The position numbers and the translations under genes were made by a program. Of a DNA stretch of 64,000 bases, positions 16,632-25,614 are shown piece by piece. The DNA is from Cyclobacterium salsum (GTDB lineage: Bacteria > Bacteroidota > Bacteroidia > Cytophagales > Cyclobacteriaceae). The notes under the pieces are model-generated. The model had not been told where the DNA came from, made no database searches, and saw only the letters and a program-made list of their open reading frames with translations. Each line of letters opens with the position of its first letter. Position 1 is the first letter of the stretch. The stretch covers positions 310,001 to 374,000 of the forward strand of contig NZ_WNKG01000006.1 of NCBI RefSeq assembly GCF_010119245.1. Reading direction: 5' to 3'.

Positions 16632-17372
16632 CTATTCGCTTTCTTCCATTTCTTCGTGAAAGAACGCTTTTTTTAAGATATCGGCTGGCAATTTATGAAT
16701 GGCTTCTTTCAACGAATTATTCCAAAATTCCGATAAATGATGCAATTCGTGCTGTTCAAACCGGTTTTCAATAATTTGATAACTATTGTTTTCAAGTATG
16801 ACGGTGTCTATCGGATAGTCTACGTCATTTGCGCTGATTCGAGTGGCATCGAAAGCCAGGAAGGCACTTTTTAAGGCAAAATAAAGCGGCTCTTCATACT
16901 TTAACGACCTTCGCAGCACTGGGTTGCCGAAACCAGTATTACCAATAATGACAAAAGGGGTTCCCTGCCGGATTTCTATCCAGTTACCCTGCGGATACAA
17001 TAAAAAAAGCCGGGGCTCTTTGTCTTCTTCCAACTGTCCACCGATGATGGAATAAAGGTTGAAAGTGAAACCGGATTTTTCCAATGAATCCATGTCTTCT
17101 TCAGCCACTCTTTTTACCTGGTCGGCAAATCCGTTGACCGCTTTGTACAACCGATCAAAGGAGGCATCTTCTCTTTCGATTAGCTCTCCAAAATAGGTGA
17201 TGGCCTTGTCCCGGACCGAGCGCAGGCCCGATGTCATAATAAAGAACGAGTGTTTTTTTCGATTGACGGTATATAGTTTTTTAGATGTAGTCGTTTCGTT
17301 GCCTGAGGTAATTCTGGTATCCGCTAGCCCTACAATCCCGTGTTTTGTCTTAATTCCAATACAAAATGTCAT
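16632..17372 (-). CDS. Anbu-type proteasome-like protease (COG3484)
   Basis: A 246-residue beta-subunit-like Ntn hydrolase. After removal of Met1 the N terminus becomes Thr (MTFCIGIK), the catalytic nucleophile. Asp18 (LADTR) and a Lys at 31-32 fall where the proteasome Asp17 and Lys33 stand, so the active site looks intact. Anbu proteins assemble into open helical or ring-like oligomers rather than closed 20S proteasomes, and bacteria with them usually lack HslV-like partners nearby, as here. Its start overlaps the alpha-E stop by 4 bases (ATGA), so translation is probably coupled. The substrate is unknown; the neighbours suggest a peptide or peptide conjugate made by the ATP-grasp protein. 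Confidence 0.92.
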   Translation of the reverse strand: MTFCIGIKTKHGIVGLADTRITSGNETTTSKKLYTVNRKKHSFFIMTSGLRSVRDKAITYFGELIEREDASFDRLYKAVNGFADQVKRVAEEDMDSLEKSGFTFNLYSIIGGQLEEDKEPRLFLLYPQGNWIEIRQGTPFVIIGNTGFGNPVLRRSLKYEEPLYFALKSAFLAFDATRISANDVDYPIDTVILENNSYQIIENRFEQHELHHLSEFWNNSLKEAIHKLPADILKKAFFHEEMEESE

Positions 17373-18349
17373 CCTTGCTCCATAGTTTGGCTTACAAAGT
17401 TATCTTTTATTTGGAAATAATTATCGTTTATCTGATTGGATATAAAATTGATTTTTACCTGAAGGTGTTCGAGGTATTCGTGAAGTCCTGTAGCGATGAT
17501 ATCGCTGACATCATCAAACTCAAGTTTAGACCGCAGTTCTCCCATGGATTTTTCCGCCGAATTGGAGAATCCGGATCCATTGGTGCCCGAAATTTTAAAT
17601 AAGCTTTGCTCGGCTTCCCGGAGGCAGAAAAATACAGATCGGGGAAAGTATTTGTTCAAGACCAAAAATTCGACCACGCAAGAGGGATCTATGGTGCCGT
17701 AAAGCCTTCGGTAGGTATTAAAGGCCGTCACCGATTTTAGCAAGGCCATCCAATGAAGAAAGTCAAGTGGGGAGCCTACCTCTTTCGGAGAGGGGAGTAG
17801 AATATGGTATTTCACATCCAGAATACGGGAAGTCTTATCGGCTCGTTCCAGGTATTGTCCCAATTGGCGAAAATACCAGCCTTCCGTGCGGGCAACGGTA
17901 CTGTCGGCGATACCGTAAAGAAGTAGGATCTGGGATTTGACGGCTTCGAAGAAATGCCGGGGATCTTCGTTTTTCCAAACCTTACTTTCCGAAGCTTTTT
18001 TGACAAAATGATAGGTTTCATTGAGCTTTTCCCAGGTTTCTTTGGTTAGGTTTTCCCGCACGATTCGGGCGTTTTCCCTGGCTTTGGATACGGATGAAAT
18101 GAGCGAATTGGAATTGCTGGTGTCAAAGGCCAGGAAATAAATAACCTCCTGCATGTTGTATCCCTGATTTTTTGCCTGGTAGAGGTCTTTGTCTCCCGTA
18201 GCCAGTACCAGGGGCTCCCATTGCTCCTTCAGGTCTCCCGGGAGGTCCAACATCAGGTTGAAATTAACATCTATAAAACGGGCGTAATTTTCCGCCCTCT
18301 CAAGGTATCTGCCCAGCCAGTAAATGGAATTTGCTACTCTACTTAACAT
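17369..18349 (-). CDS. Alpha-E domain protein (COG2307)
   Basis: A 326-residue, almost entirely helical protein beginning MLSRVANSIYWLGRYLERAEN, the signature opening of the alpha-E family (the W-x-G-R-Y-x-E-R-A-E pattern). No catalytic motif is recognised. In known genomes it is nearly always encoded beside the circularly permuted ATP-grasp (COG2308) and a transglutaminase-like protein, sometimes fused to them. It is therefore presumed to be a partner or scaffold of the ATP-grasp enzyme. Here it starts 15 bases after the ATP-grasp stop and overlaps the Anbu gene by 4 bases. Confidence 0.92.
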   Translation of the reverse strand: MLSRVANSIYWLGRYLERAENYARFIDVNFNLMLDLPGDLKEQWEPLVLATGDKDLYQAKNQGYNMQEVIYFLAFDTSNSNSLISSVSKARENARIVRENLTKETWEKLNETYHFVKKASESKVWKNEDPRHFFEAVKSQILLLYGIADSTVARTEGWYFRQLGQYLERADKTSRILDVKYHILLPSPKEVGSPLDFLHWMALLKSVTAFNTYRRLYGTIDPSCVVEFLVLNKYFPRSVFFCLREAEQSLFKISGTNGSGFSNSAEKSMGELRSKLEFDDVSDIIATGLHEYLEHLQVKINFISNQINDNYFQIKDNFVSQTMEQG

Positions 18350-18364
18350 ATTGGTTTTTCTTGG

Positions 18365-19792
18365 TTAGTACAATACCCAGGTATCTTTACTGCCCCCTCC
18401 CTGGGAGCTATTTACGACAAGTGACCCTTTCTTCAAGGCTACGCGGGTAAGAGCTCCCGGGATTACCTCAATTTCTTTACCGTATAAGACATACGGTCTC
18501 AGGTCCACATGCCGGCCTTCGATAGACTTATTGTCTATGATGGAGGGAACGGTTGAAAGGGAAAGCGTTGGTTGTGCAATGTAGTTTTTCGGGTTATTTT
18601 GAATTAGTTTCCGGAATTTTTCGTGCTCTTCAGCATCTGCCTTCGGACCGATTAACATGCCATACCCTCCTGCCGCGTTCGTTTCTTTGACGACCAGGTT
18701 GGCGATATTTTTCAATACATACTCCCGGTCTTCCGCTTCCCGGCAGAGGTAGGTAGGGACATTTTTTAAAATAGGCTCTTGATCAAGGTAATACCGGATG
18801 ATTTTAGGAACGTAGGCATAAACCGCTTTGTCATCGGCAACTCCTGTTCCCGGAGCATTGGCCAGGGCAATGTTACCGGCCTTATAGGCATCGAAAAGAC
18901 CGGGGATTCCCAGCATCGAATCCGGGTTAAAAGCAAGCGGATCCAAAAAGGTATCGTCAATCCTTCGGTACAGCACATCAATCTGTTGCAGCCCTTTGGT
19001 GGTTTGCATGTATACCTTTTTATTTTCTACCAAAAGGTCCATTCCTGATACCAATTCTACGCCCATTTGCTGGGCCAGGTAGGAATGTTCAAAATAGGCA
19101 GAATTGTATACCCCGGGTGTTAAGACCCCAATCACCGGTTTCGGTTTATCGGAGAGAAACTGCAGCATTTCCAAGAGTTTGGTGCTGTAGTCGGATACCG
19201 GACGAACCCCAAGCGTATTGAAAAGTTCCGGAAAGGCCCTTTTGATGATTTCCCGGCTTTCCAGCATGTAGGATACGCCGGAGGGGCATCTTAAATTGTC
19301 TTCCAGAACGTAAAAAGCGCCATCCTTATCTCTGACCAAATCGGTACCGGTAATGTGACACCAGATGCCTTTAGGCGGCGTTAGGCCGATGCAAGGCTTG
19401 AGAAAGTCTTTGCTCCCGACAATCAGCTCCTTTGGAATGATCTCATCTTTAAATATTTTTTGCTCATTGTAAATGTCCTGAAGAAAGAGGTTCAGTGCAT
19501 CAATTCGCTGCTTGAGTCCATCTTCCAATACCTTCCACTCATCTCCCGGAATGATGCGGGGAATGATGTCCAGGTGAAGGATTTTTTCCATGCCTTCTTT
19601 GTCATGATAGACATTGAAAGTCATACCCATGGCCATTTGTGCTTTGTCAGCCGAATACTGAAGGTGACTGAGTTTTTTGGCTGAAGTGCTTTGAATGAAT
19701 TTGCCGAACCGGTCGTAATGTCCTCTCAGTTGCTGATTCTCTTCGAACATTTCATCGTAAAAACCTTGTTGGTTGTTGTGGATTACCTTCAT
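18365..19792 (-). CDS. Circularly permuted ATP-grasp protein (COG2308)
   Basis: A 475-residue protein of the circularly permuted ATP-grasp type. Conserved stretches visible here include RIIPGDEWKVLEDGLKQR (about 85-102), TGTDLVRDKDG, EDNLRCPSGVSYMLESR and VKETNAAGGYGMLIGP. Family members are predicted amide ligases that join amino acids or peptides using ATP. First gene of the Anbu set, it has about 160 bases of noncoding DNA upstream, where the operon promoter should lie. With alpha-E, Anbu and transglutaminase genes it forms a synthesis-plus-cleavage unit in which this protein is the probable synthetic step. Product unknown. Confidence 0.92.
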   Translation of the reverse strand: MKVIHNNQQGFYDEMFEENQQLRGHYDRFGKFIQSTSAKKLSHLQYSADKAQMAMGMTFNVYHDKEGMEKILHLDIIPRIIPGDEWKVLEDGLKQRIDALNLFLQDIYNEQKIFKDEIIPKELIVGSKDFLKPCIGLTPPKGIWCHITGTDLVRDKDGAFYVLEDNLRCPSGVSYMLESREIIKRAFPELFNTLGVRPVSDYSTKLLEMLQFLSDKPKPVIGVLTPGVYNSAYFEHSYLAQQMGVELVSGMDLLVENKKVYMQTTKGLQQIDVLYRRIDDTFLDPLAFNPDSMLGIPGLFDAYKAGNIALANAPGTGVADDKAVYAYVPKIIRYYLDQEPILKNVPTYLCREAEDREYVLKNIANLVVKETNAAGGYGMLIGPKADAEEHEKFRKLIQNNPKNYIAQPTLSLSTVPSIIDNKSIEGRHVDLRPYVLYGKEIEVIPGALTRVALKKGSLVVNSSQGGGSKDTWVLY

Positions 19793-19879
19793 GGGGGGTA
19801 GTTAAAATCAGTTGATTTGGTCGTCCTATTAAATTATAGTCAATAAATTAAGTAAATATTGTTGAAATTACAATGAATT

Positions 19880-19896
19880 TCAGGGAAAGACCCTGA
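19880..19896. terminator. Short hairpin downstream of the oligopeptidase gene
   Basis: A perfect 6-base-pair stem TCAGGG/CCCTGA with a 5-base loop lies about 60 bases beyond the minus-strand oligopeptidase stop and about 90 bases before the ATP-grasp start. The T run flanks it on the plus-strand side only, so it is not a textbook terminator for the minus-strand gene. It could also be part of the leader of the Anbu operon. Confidence 0.35.
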
Positions 19897-19954
19897 TTTT
19901 TTACATAACAAAGGCGATTTTTAGGCAAAATTTGAATAAGTGGCGATAATTAGG

Positions 19955-22021
19955 CTATGCCTTTATTTCGGCCAGCCGAAGCAAAAATGCATATTCCATG
20001 GCTAATTCTTTTAATGCCCTGAACCGCCCGCTGGCACCCCCATGGCCCGCTTCCATATTGGTATGTAATAGAAGCAAGTTGTCATTGGTTCGCATGGCCC
20101 GTAATTTAGCCACCCATTTGGTCGGCTCCCAGTACTGTACCTGGCTATCGTGCAGCCCTGAGGTGACCAATAGGTGCGGGTAATCTTGTGCTTTTACGTT
20201 GTCATAAGGAGAATAAGATTGGATGTACTCATAGTACTCCTTGTCCTTAGGATTTCCCCACTCGTCAAACTCCCCGGTTGTTAAGGGGATGCTTTCGTCC
20301 AGCATGGTGGTCAGTACATCCACGAAGGGAACCGCCGCAATGACGCCAAAGAAGAGGTCCGGACGTTCGTTGATAACCGCTCCCATGGTCAAACCGCCTG
20401 CACTTCCTCCCATGGCAAAGAGCTTATTTTTATGCGTGTATTTTTCAAGAACCAGATGTTCAGCGCAGGCAATGAAATCCGAAAAGGTATTTTTCTTTTT
20501 TAGCATTTTGCCCTCTTCATACCAATGTCGCCCCATTTCCTGCCCGCCCCGCACATGCGCCATGGCGAATACAAACCCCCTGTCTAAAAGGCTTATTCTG
20601 CTGGAACTAAAATAGGGATCGGTACTTAACCCATAAGCACCATAAACATACAAAAGCAAGGGGTTTTTCCCCGTTTTGGAAAACAAGTCTTTTTTGTAAA
20701 CCAAGGAAATTGGGATTTCCTGTCCGTCCGGTGCGGTTGCCCAAATTCTTTCCGACTGGTAGTCTTCCGGATGGTGGCCACCCACCACTTCTTGTTGCTT
20801 CATTAGGGTCTTTTCCTGACTGTCCATGTGATAGTCAAATATGGAGGCCGGGGTAGTTAGGGAATTGTACCCGTAGCGTAGGACCTCGGTATAGAATTCC
20901 GGGTTGTTTCCCAGCCACACCGTGTAGGCAGGATCCTGCATTCGGATGGTGTGCTTTTGGCTCCCATCCCAGCGGTGGATCTCCAGCCGGCTTAAGCCAT
21001 TGAAGCGATTGGAAATCACCAGATGATGCTTAAATACTTCGAATTCTTCCAACAATACATTTTCCCGCACAGGAATTACTTCTTCCCAATGGATTTTGTC
21101 CGGTTGGTTGATGGGTGCCTTTACCAATTTAAAGTTTGTTGCTCCGTCTGCATTAGTCAGGATTACAAAATGTTCCTCGTAGTGTTCCACTTCGTATTCC
21201 AGGTCCTTCTCTCTTTTCTGAATGAGCTTCCATTTTTCGGTGGGCTTATCGGCAGCTAAAAATCGATACTCGGAAGAGATGGTGCTCTGGCTGGCCATGA
21301 AAAGGTATTTTCTGGATTTGGATTTTTGTACCTGAAGGGTGAATTTTTCGTCTTTTTCCTCAAAAACCAGTTCATCATCTGATTGCTTTTGCCCCAATGT
21401 ATGCTTGTAAACCCTGTTTGACCGAAGTGTTTTTGGATCCTGCTGGGCGTAAAAAAGGGTTTTATTATCGTTTGCCCAGGCCATGTTTCCAGTGATGGCA
21501 CCTATCGATTCACCTATTATTTCCCCGGTGAGCAGGTCTTTGAAGTGAATGGTATAGATCCTGCGACCCACTTCATCGGAGGCAAAGGCCAGCAAATTCC
21601 CGTTTTCAGAAATAGCCAGGGCATTGACATGGAAGTACTCCTTTCCTTCAGCCAATTCGTTCACATTTAGAATCACCTGCTCCTCATGGGTCAATTGTTC
21701 CTTTTTCCGGCAATAGATCGGGTACTCCTTCCCCTTTTCGTACCTTTGGTAATAGTAATAACCATTTTTAAAATAGGGCACGCTGGAATCGTCTTCCTTT
21801 ATCCGGCTTTTCATTTCCTCGAATAAGGTCTCCTGCAGCGCTTTATCGGAAGCAAGGCATTGTTCTTTATAGTCATTTTCCTGATCAAGGTAGGCGATGA
21901 CCTCCGGATTTTCCCGGTCGTTCATCCAATAATAATCGTCTTTTCTGGAATAGGAATGAAAGTCGAGTGTTTTTGGTAATAATTTTGCTTTTGGAGCTTT
22001 TAATTGAGATTGATTTGCCAT
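19955..22021 (-). CDS. S9 family oligopeptidase B-like serine peptidase
   Basis: A 688-residue prolyl-oligopeptidase-family enzyme. The N-terminal part (about 1-410) is the seven-bladed propeller. The C-terminal alpha/beta-hydrolase carries GGSAGG (nucleophile Ser near residue 535), GLHDSQV (Asp near 622) and EAGHGG (His near 658). The HVRGGQEMGRHWYE stretch is typical of oligopeptidase B, which cuts short peptides after basic residues. No signal peptide is apparent, so it is probably cytosolic. It is a single gene, divergent from mscL and followed by a hairpin before the Anbu set. Whether it shares a role with that set is unknown. Confidence 0.93.
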   Translation of the reverse strand: MANQSQLKAPKAKLLPKTLDFHSYSRKDDYYWMNDRENPEVIAYLDQENDYKEQCLASDKALQETLFEEMKSRIKEDDSSVPYFKNGYYYYQRYEKGKEYPIYCRKKEQLTHEEQVILNVNELAEGKEYFHVNALAISENGNLLAFASDEVGRRIYTIHFKDLLTGEIIGESIGAITGNMAWANDNKTLFYAQQDPKTLRSNRVYKHTLGQKQSDDELVFEEKDEKFTLQVQKSKSRKYLFMASQSTISSEYRFLAADKPTEKWKLIQKREKDLEYEVEHYEEHFVILTNADGATNFKLVKAPINQPDKIHWEEVIPVRENVLLEEFEVFKHHLVISNRFNGLSRLEIHRWDGSQKHTIRMQDPAYTVWLGNNPEFYTEVLRYGYNSLTTPASIFDYHMDSQEKTLMKQQEVVGGHHPEDYQSERIWATAPDGQEIPISLVYKKDLFSKTGKNPLLLYVYGAYGLSTDPYFSSSRISLLDRGFVFAMAHVRGGQEMGRHWYEEGKMLKKKNTFSDFIACAEHLVLEKYTHKNKLFAMGGSAGGLTMGAVINERPDLFFGVIAAVPFVDVLTTMLDESIPLTTGEFDEWGNPKDKEYYEYIQSYSPYDNVKAQDYPHLLVTSGLHDSQVQYWEPTKWVAKLRAMRTNDNLLLLHTNMEAGHGGASGRFRALKELAMEYAFLLRLAEIKA

Positions 22022-22146
22022 ATTTTTAATCTAAAATTTTTTATTTTGCCGCTGCTAATTTCAAAAACCATTCCAATAACTATCAATTTTGAGAAAAACT
22101 GCGATTTATTTCAAGTTACTAATTACTATTTCTAACTAACAAAAGC

Positions 22147-22572
22147 ATGGGATTGATTAAAGAATTTAAGGATTTTGCCGTAAGGGGCAATGTAGTAGAT
22201 CTTGCCGTGGCAGTGATCATGGGCGGTGCATTCGGGAAGATAGTGTCTTCCCTGGTGAATGACATCATTATGCCCCCCATCGGCTTATTGCTGGGAGGGG
22301 TAAATTTCAAAGAGCTAATGATTGTCCTAAAAGAGGCATACGTGGATCCGACAGGGGTGGAAGTGGCTGCAGTGAGCATTCGGTATGGTAATTTCATTCA
22401 GTTTGTAGTGGATTTTACGCTGGTAGCCCTTGCCGTTTTTATGATGGTGAAGTTGATCAATAAGCTGAAGCGAAAAGAAGAAGCCGCACCCACTCCTCCG
22501 CCACCTACCGTAAACAAAACCGAGGTATTGCTGGAGGAAATCAGAGATCTATTAAAGAAGCAAAACGGATGA
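22147..22572 (+). CDS. mscL: Large-conductance mechanosensitive channel MscL
   Basis: A 141-residue inner-membrane channel that opens under membrane tension to release solutes during osmotic downshock. The N-terminal amphipathic helix and first transmembrane helix ([20 protein letters not shown], then [20 protein letters not shown]) are strongly conserved. A second transmembrane helix follows near residues 80-100, then a charged, proline-rich linker (PTPPPP) and a C-terminal helix ending LLKKQNG. Length and motifs are normal. It is a single gene, divergent from the oligopeptidase gene and convergent with the helix-hairpin-helix gene across a strong hairpin. Confidence 0.97.
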   Translation: MGLIKEFKDFAVRGNVVDLAVAVIMGGAFGKIVSSLVNDIIMPPIGLLLGGVNFKELMIVLKEAYVDPTGVEVAAVSIRYGNFIQFVVDFTLVALAVFMMVKLINKLKRKEEAAPTPPPPTVNKTEVLLEEIRDLLKKQNG

Positions 22573-22573
22573 A

Positions 22574-22615
22574 TTTAACCGGTAAAGGAAGGTTGCTCAT
22601 TCTTTACCGGTTAAA
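22574..22615. terminator. Bidirectional hairpin between convergent genes
   Basis: A perfect 14-base inverted repeat, TTTAACCGGTAAAG (22574-22587) and CTTTACCGGTTAAA (22602-22615), begins 2 bases after the mscL stop. Its right arm contains the minus-strand stop codon of the helix-hairpin-helix gene. Position and symmetry suit a shared terminator, although the T run is short. Confidence 0.65.
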
Positions 22616-24706
22616 CTGGTACCTGAGCTGAAAAGTGGTCTCTGTTACCTCGTTTCCGGGGATTTCCTGCAGGCCTGAACCGATTCCTTCCCTATTGGTG
22701 TAGGTCGTTTTTGCCCATCTGGCCCAACAGGTCAATTGATTGTTGATTTTGTATTGTGCCAGCAAATAGCACCTCATCCCTTGTCCATAAAAATTGGGTA
22801 CCGAAAAGGCCCAAAGCACATTCTTTTCAAAAAGGTATTGCCGGTTTTCAAAATCATCTGTATCAAATAACGAAACCCTTCCACTGAATTTCCAATTGCC
22901 CACACTGCCCGTTAAATCCTGAAAAATAGCAAAGCCTTTGGTTTTGGTTCCATTTATTTGATAAGAGCTGTGTTGGATTCTGGTCTTTGCCTGCCACCAT
23001 TGACTGGGTTGGTAGCTCATGTTCCAGACAACGTTTTTTCGCTTGCCTTCGGCCAGTAAATATTGGTTATCCGACTGCTCATCCGACAATAGGTTTCTGC
23101 TTTTTCTTTCCTCCCGCCATTGAAAGAAAAACACCAATTGCTTATTCGGTGTGTAGGTAAACCGGCTAAGCCACTCGCTGCCCGAAGAGGGTGCATACAT
23201 GCGGAACCGCATCCAGGGAAAGGAAAAGTGATCGTAATAAGCAGACCAGGTGATTTTTCTGGAGGGTTTATAGCTTAGCCCCAGGTAGAAGCCCTCTTCG
23301 TTTATGGGCCGGGAGCCTTCGGAAAATGCATTGCCATAGAACGAATGAAAATTCCGGTCAAATTTTCGCCATACCAGGGAAAAATCTACCTGCCGGCTCA
23401 AGCTACTCATGATGCCCACCACCTGTCCCTTTCCCATGCTTTGGGAAAGGGCGGACTCGGCAAAAAAGTAGTGATTGGCAACATTATAGGAAAGGTAAAG
23501 GCTGCCAATGGTATTGGATATTCCTCGAAATTCGAACTGATTGTATATCCGGGCTCTTGGCAACAGTGGGCGGCTGTATCGGGTGTGAAGAAAATTGGCA
23601 CCCGCCTGTAGGTTATTCGTTGGATGCTGGTAGTGAATGTTGGTCCCCATATTTTGTTCCCTGGCCCGGGCTTTTTTTTGGATTTCACTTGCTGTACGGT
23701 GGTATCCTGAAAGAACAAGCGAAGATAAATGGCCATCGGAGGATTCCAGGCTGTCCTGAAGAACCTGGATACTTGCGTTTCTGGGAGCGAGGGAATACAT
23801 ACCCGTCCATTGAACGTTTCCTGTTTGGTAGGTAACCGCTCCTCCCCGAAAAAAACCGGTTTCTAAAACCGAGGTATAGGGTCGGAGACCCAGAGAACTT
23901 CTTCGAACGGTAGACACGGTTTCCGACCCTTTTCCTACTGAAAACCCTGCCCCAAATACCAGTCCCTGGCCGAATTGAAGCTGATAATCGCCCAAGGTGA
24001 GCATCTTCATAGCTCCTTTGTTGTAGAGGGAATAATGAAAAGACAAAAAATCCATTCCATACCTTCGGGTTTCTCCATCCCAGACGAATGGTTCACCGGC
24101 ATCTTTATCAGCGGTCAGGCCCAGGCTGAAATCACCCGGTTGTTGCAATCGCAGCCTGGCGTACACGTCATTGGGATCCCCGAGATAGCGGCTGCTCAGT
24201 GCGCCATCAGGCAGGGTATCCGGCGGGCTAAATCCCTTTCTGGTTTGCCAGACCCTTCGTTGCCTAAGAATAAAATAGGCATTTTCCGCTGTTCGGATTC
24301 GTTTGAAACCGGGAACGCTTGAAAGCGTTTGGCTGGAATTCAATTGCACAAAGGGCAGGATATTTTCGATCGTTTTCAGGTCCCATTCGGGAATGGCTTG
24401 CAATTCGAATGTAGAGAGCAAAGGGCCAAAATCCCTTCGATAGGCCATAAACGTTTCCACCTGCAAGGGGGAAAGGATATGCAGCGACCTCAGCTCTTCG
24501 GCAGAGACTACCTGTAGGTCCAGGGGGTTTAGGTGAACCTGCAGGAGACTTTCGTAGAGGTCTTCATAAGGAATGTCCTCGTCCTGAAAGCCAAAGCGTT
24601 CTTCAATGAACCGTTCGACGTCCAGATCATTCGTAGGTAAGGATTGGGCAGAAAGGATTTGGAAACAGCCCGGCACCAAAAATACTAGAAGGAAACGAGG
24701 TATCAA
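22604..24706 (-). CDS. Helix-hairpin-helix domain protein with C-terminal outer-membrane beta-barrel
   Basis: About 700 residues if translation starts at the TTG at 24704-24706, which overlaps the upstream TGA stop as TTGA and gives a proper signal peptide (IPRFLLVFLVPGCF, ending SAQS). Longer in-frame starts up to 24859 would overlap the upstream gene by over 150 bases. After the signal come ComEA-like helix-hairpin-helix repeats (VHLNPLDLQVVSAEELRSL, then a second repeat). The remaining 550 or so residues have the alternating aromatic pattern of an outer-membrane barrel, ending LRYQFNR. The function is unknown. HHH motifs usually bind DNA, which is odd in a predicted envelope protein. The upstream PorV/PorQ-like gene is translationally coupled. 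Confidence 0.8.
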   Translation of the reverse strand: MIPRFLLVFLVPGCFQILSAQSLPTNDLDVERFIEERFGFQDEDIPYEDLYESLLQVHLNPLDLQVVSAEELRSLHILSPLQVETFMAYRRDFGPLLSTFELQAIPEWDLKTIENILPFVQLNSSQTLSSVPGFKRIRTAENAYFILRQRRVWQTRKGFSPPDTLPDGALSSRYLGDPNDVYARLRLQQPGDFSLGLTADKDAGEPFVWDGETRRYGMDFLSFHYSLYNKGAMKMLTLGDYQLQFGQGLVFGAGFSVGKGSETVSTVRRSSLGLRPYTSVLETGFFRGGAVTYQTGNVQWTGMYSLAPRNASIQVLQDSLESSDGHLSSLVLSGYHRTASEIQKKARAREQNMGTNIHYQHPTNNLQAGANFLHTRYSRPLLPRARIYNQFEFRGISNTIGSLYLSYNVANHYFFAESALSQSMGKGQVVGIMSSLSRQVDFSLVWRKFDRNFHSFYGNAFSEGSRPINEEGFYLGLSYKPSRKITWSAYYDHFSFPWMRFRMYAPSSGSEWLSRFTYTPNKQLVFFFQWREERKSRNLLSDEQSDNQYLLAEGKRKNVVWNMSYQPSQWWQAKTRIQHSSYQINGTKTKGFAIFQDLTGSVGNWKFSGRVSLFDTDDFENRQYLFEKNVLWAFSVPNFYGQGMRCYLLAQYKINNQLTCWARWAKTTYTNREGIGSGLQEIPGNEVTETTFQLRYQFNR

Positions 24707-25536
24707 GGTTCGGAAAGGTTGTAATTGAGGGAAAAATGGTGGGTATAGCCCAGAAGAAAATGCCGGCTCATGGCATAATCTACTTGAAACCTTCTGGGCA
24801 TGAAACCAATACCGAAAAACAGGTGATTGGGATTGGTATTGATACCTGCTCTGGCCCATAGTTTTTGCTCAAAACCATAGGCTAATCCCGCTTTGAACCT
24901 GGCAGGAGTGAGCAATTCTTTTTCAGACTCGAAATTCAATAGGAGATTTTCCGAGGGTCGGTAGGAAATTCCTGCTTTTACAGTGGTGGGCAGGTAGTCC
25001 TTACTGGATTTGCTAATAGCCGCCCGCGTGATATTGTAGGCATGGGCTCCAAAAAATAAGCCCGGAAGCAGTTCAGCCAGACCTCCAAATTCGATGACTG
25101 GCTGGGCACTGCGCCCAAATCCTTCAATATTGGTTTGAAAATAGCTGATTTTGACTCCGAGGCTTGCCAGACCGAGCTGCCTGGCGATACCAAGACCGAC
25201 TTGCTGTTGGTTAAATAGCTTTCCGCCATAGCTGGAAATACCGATACCCAGATTCCCCAGGTTACGGGTGGGAATGAGGAGGCCGGTGGAAAGGGTGGTG
25301 AGTTCTGATAAGCCCAGCCGGTGGTCATAGCCTGCTATGGCTCGCAGCTCCTGCTTGGTCTTTCCCAGTGCACCGATGTTGTTAAAGACGGCCCAGGGAT
25401 CATTGAGGGTGACGCTGGCGTTTCCCATGCCCATGCTAAGCGCACCTTTCGGGAAATGATCCATGCTGTTTTGCGAATGCCCGGTAAGGACACCCAAAAA
25501 GGAAAAAAACAGAAGGGTCGAGATCCATTTCTCCAT
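24703..25536 (-). CDS. PorV/PorQ-like outer-membrane beta-barrel protein
   Basis: 277 residues from the ATG at 25534-25536, giving the signal peptide MEKWISTLLFFSFLGVLTG; a TTG eleven codons upstream is less likely. The mature part begins with the PorV/PorQ-family pattern of a Gly/Met-rich segment (GALSMGMGNASVTLNDPWAV) followed by FNNIGAL, and continues as repeated amphipathic strands. Members of this family are outer-membrane proteins, some of them type IX secretion accessory proteins that bind C-terminal signals. The exact role here is not known. Its stop overlaps the TTG start of the helix-hairpin-helix barrel gene, so the two are probably made together. Confidence 0.72.
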   Translation of the reverse strand: MEKWISTLLFFSFLGVLTGHSQNSMDHFPKGALSMGMGNASVTLNDPWAVFNNIGALGKTKQELRAIAGYDHRLGLSELTTLSTGLLIPTRNLGNLGIGISSYGGKLFNQQQVGLGIARQLGLASLGVKISYFQTNIEGFGRSAQPVIEFGGLAELLPGLFFGAHAYNITRAAISKSSKDYLPTTVKAGISYRPSENLLLNFESEKELLTPARFKAGLAYGFEQKLWARAGINTNPNHLFFGIGFMPRRFQVDYAMSRHFLLGYTHHFSLNYNLSEP

Positions 25537-25614
25537 GATTCGAAAAGTTGGGAAAACTCCAAGCGACAAATGAATTTAATACAAAAAAATGTATTTTAAA
25601 AACAAAAAAGTAAT

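Noticed and set aside
24707-24859. Longer start for the helix-hairpin-helix barrel gene
   Set aside because: It would overlap the upstream PorV/PorQ-like gene by over 150 bases and would bury the signal peptide; the TTG at 24706 fits.
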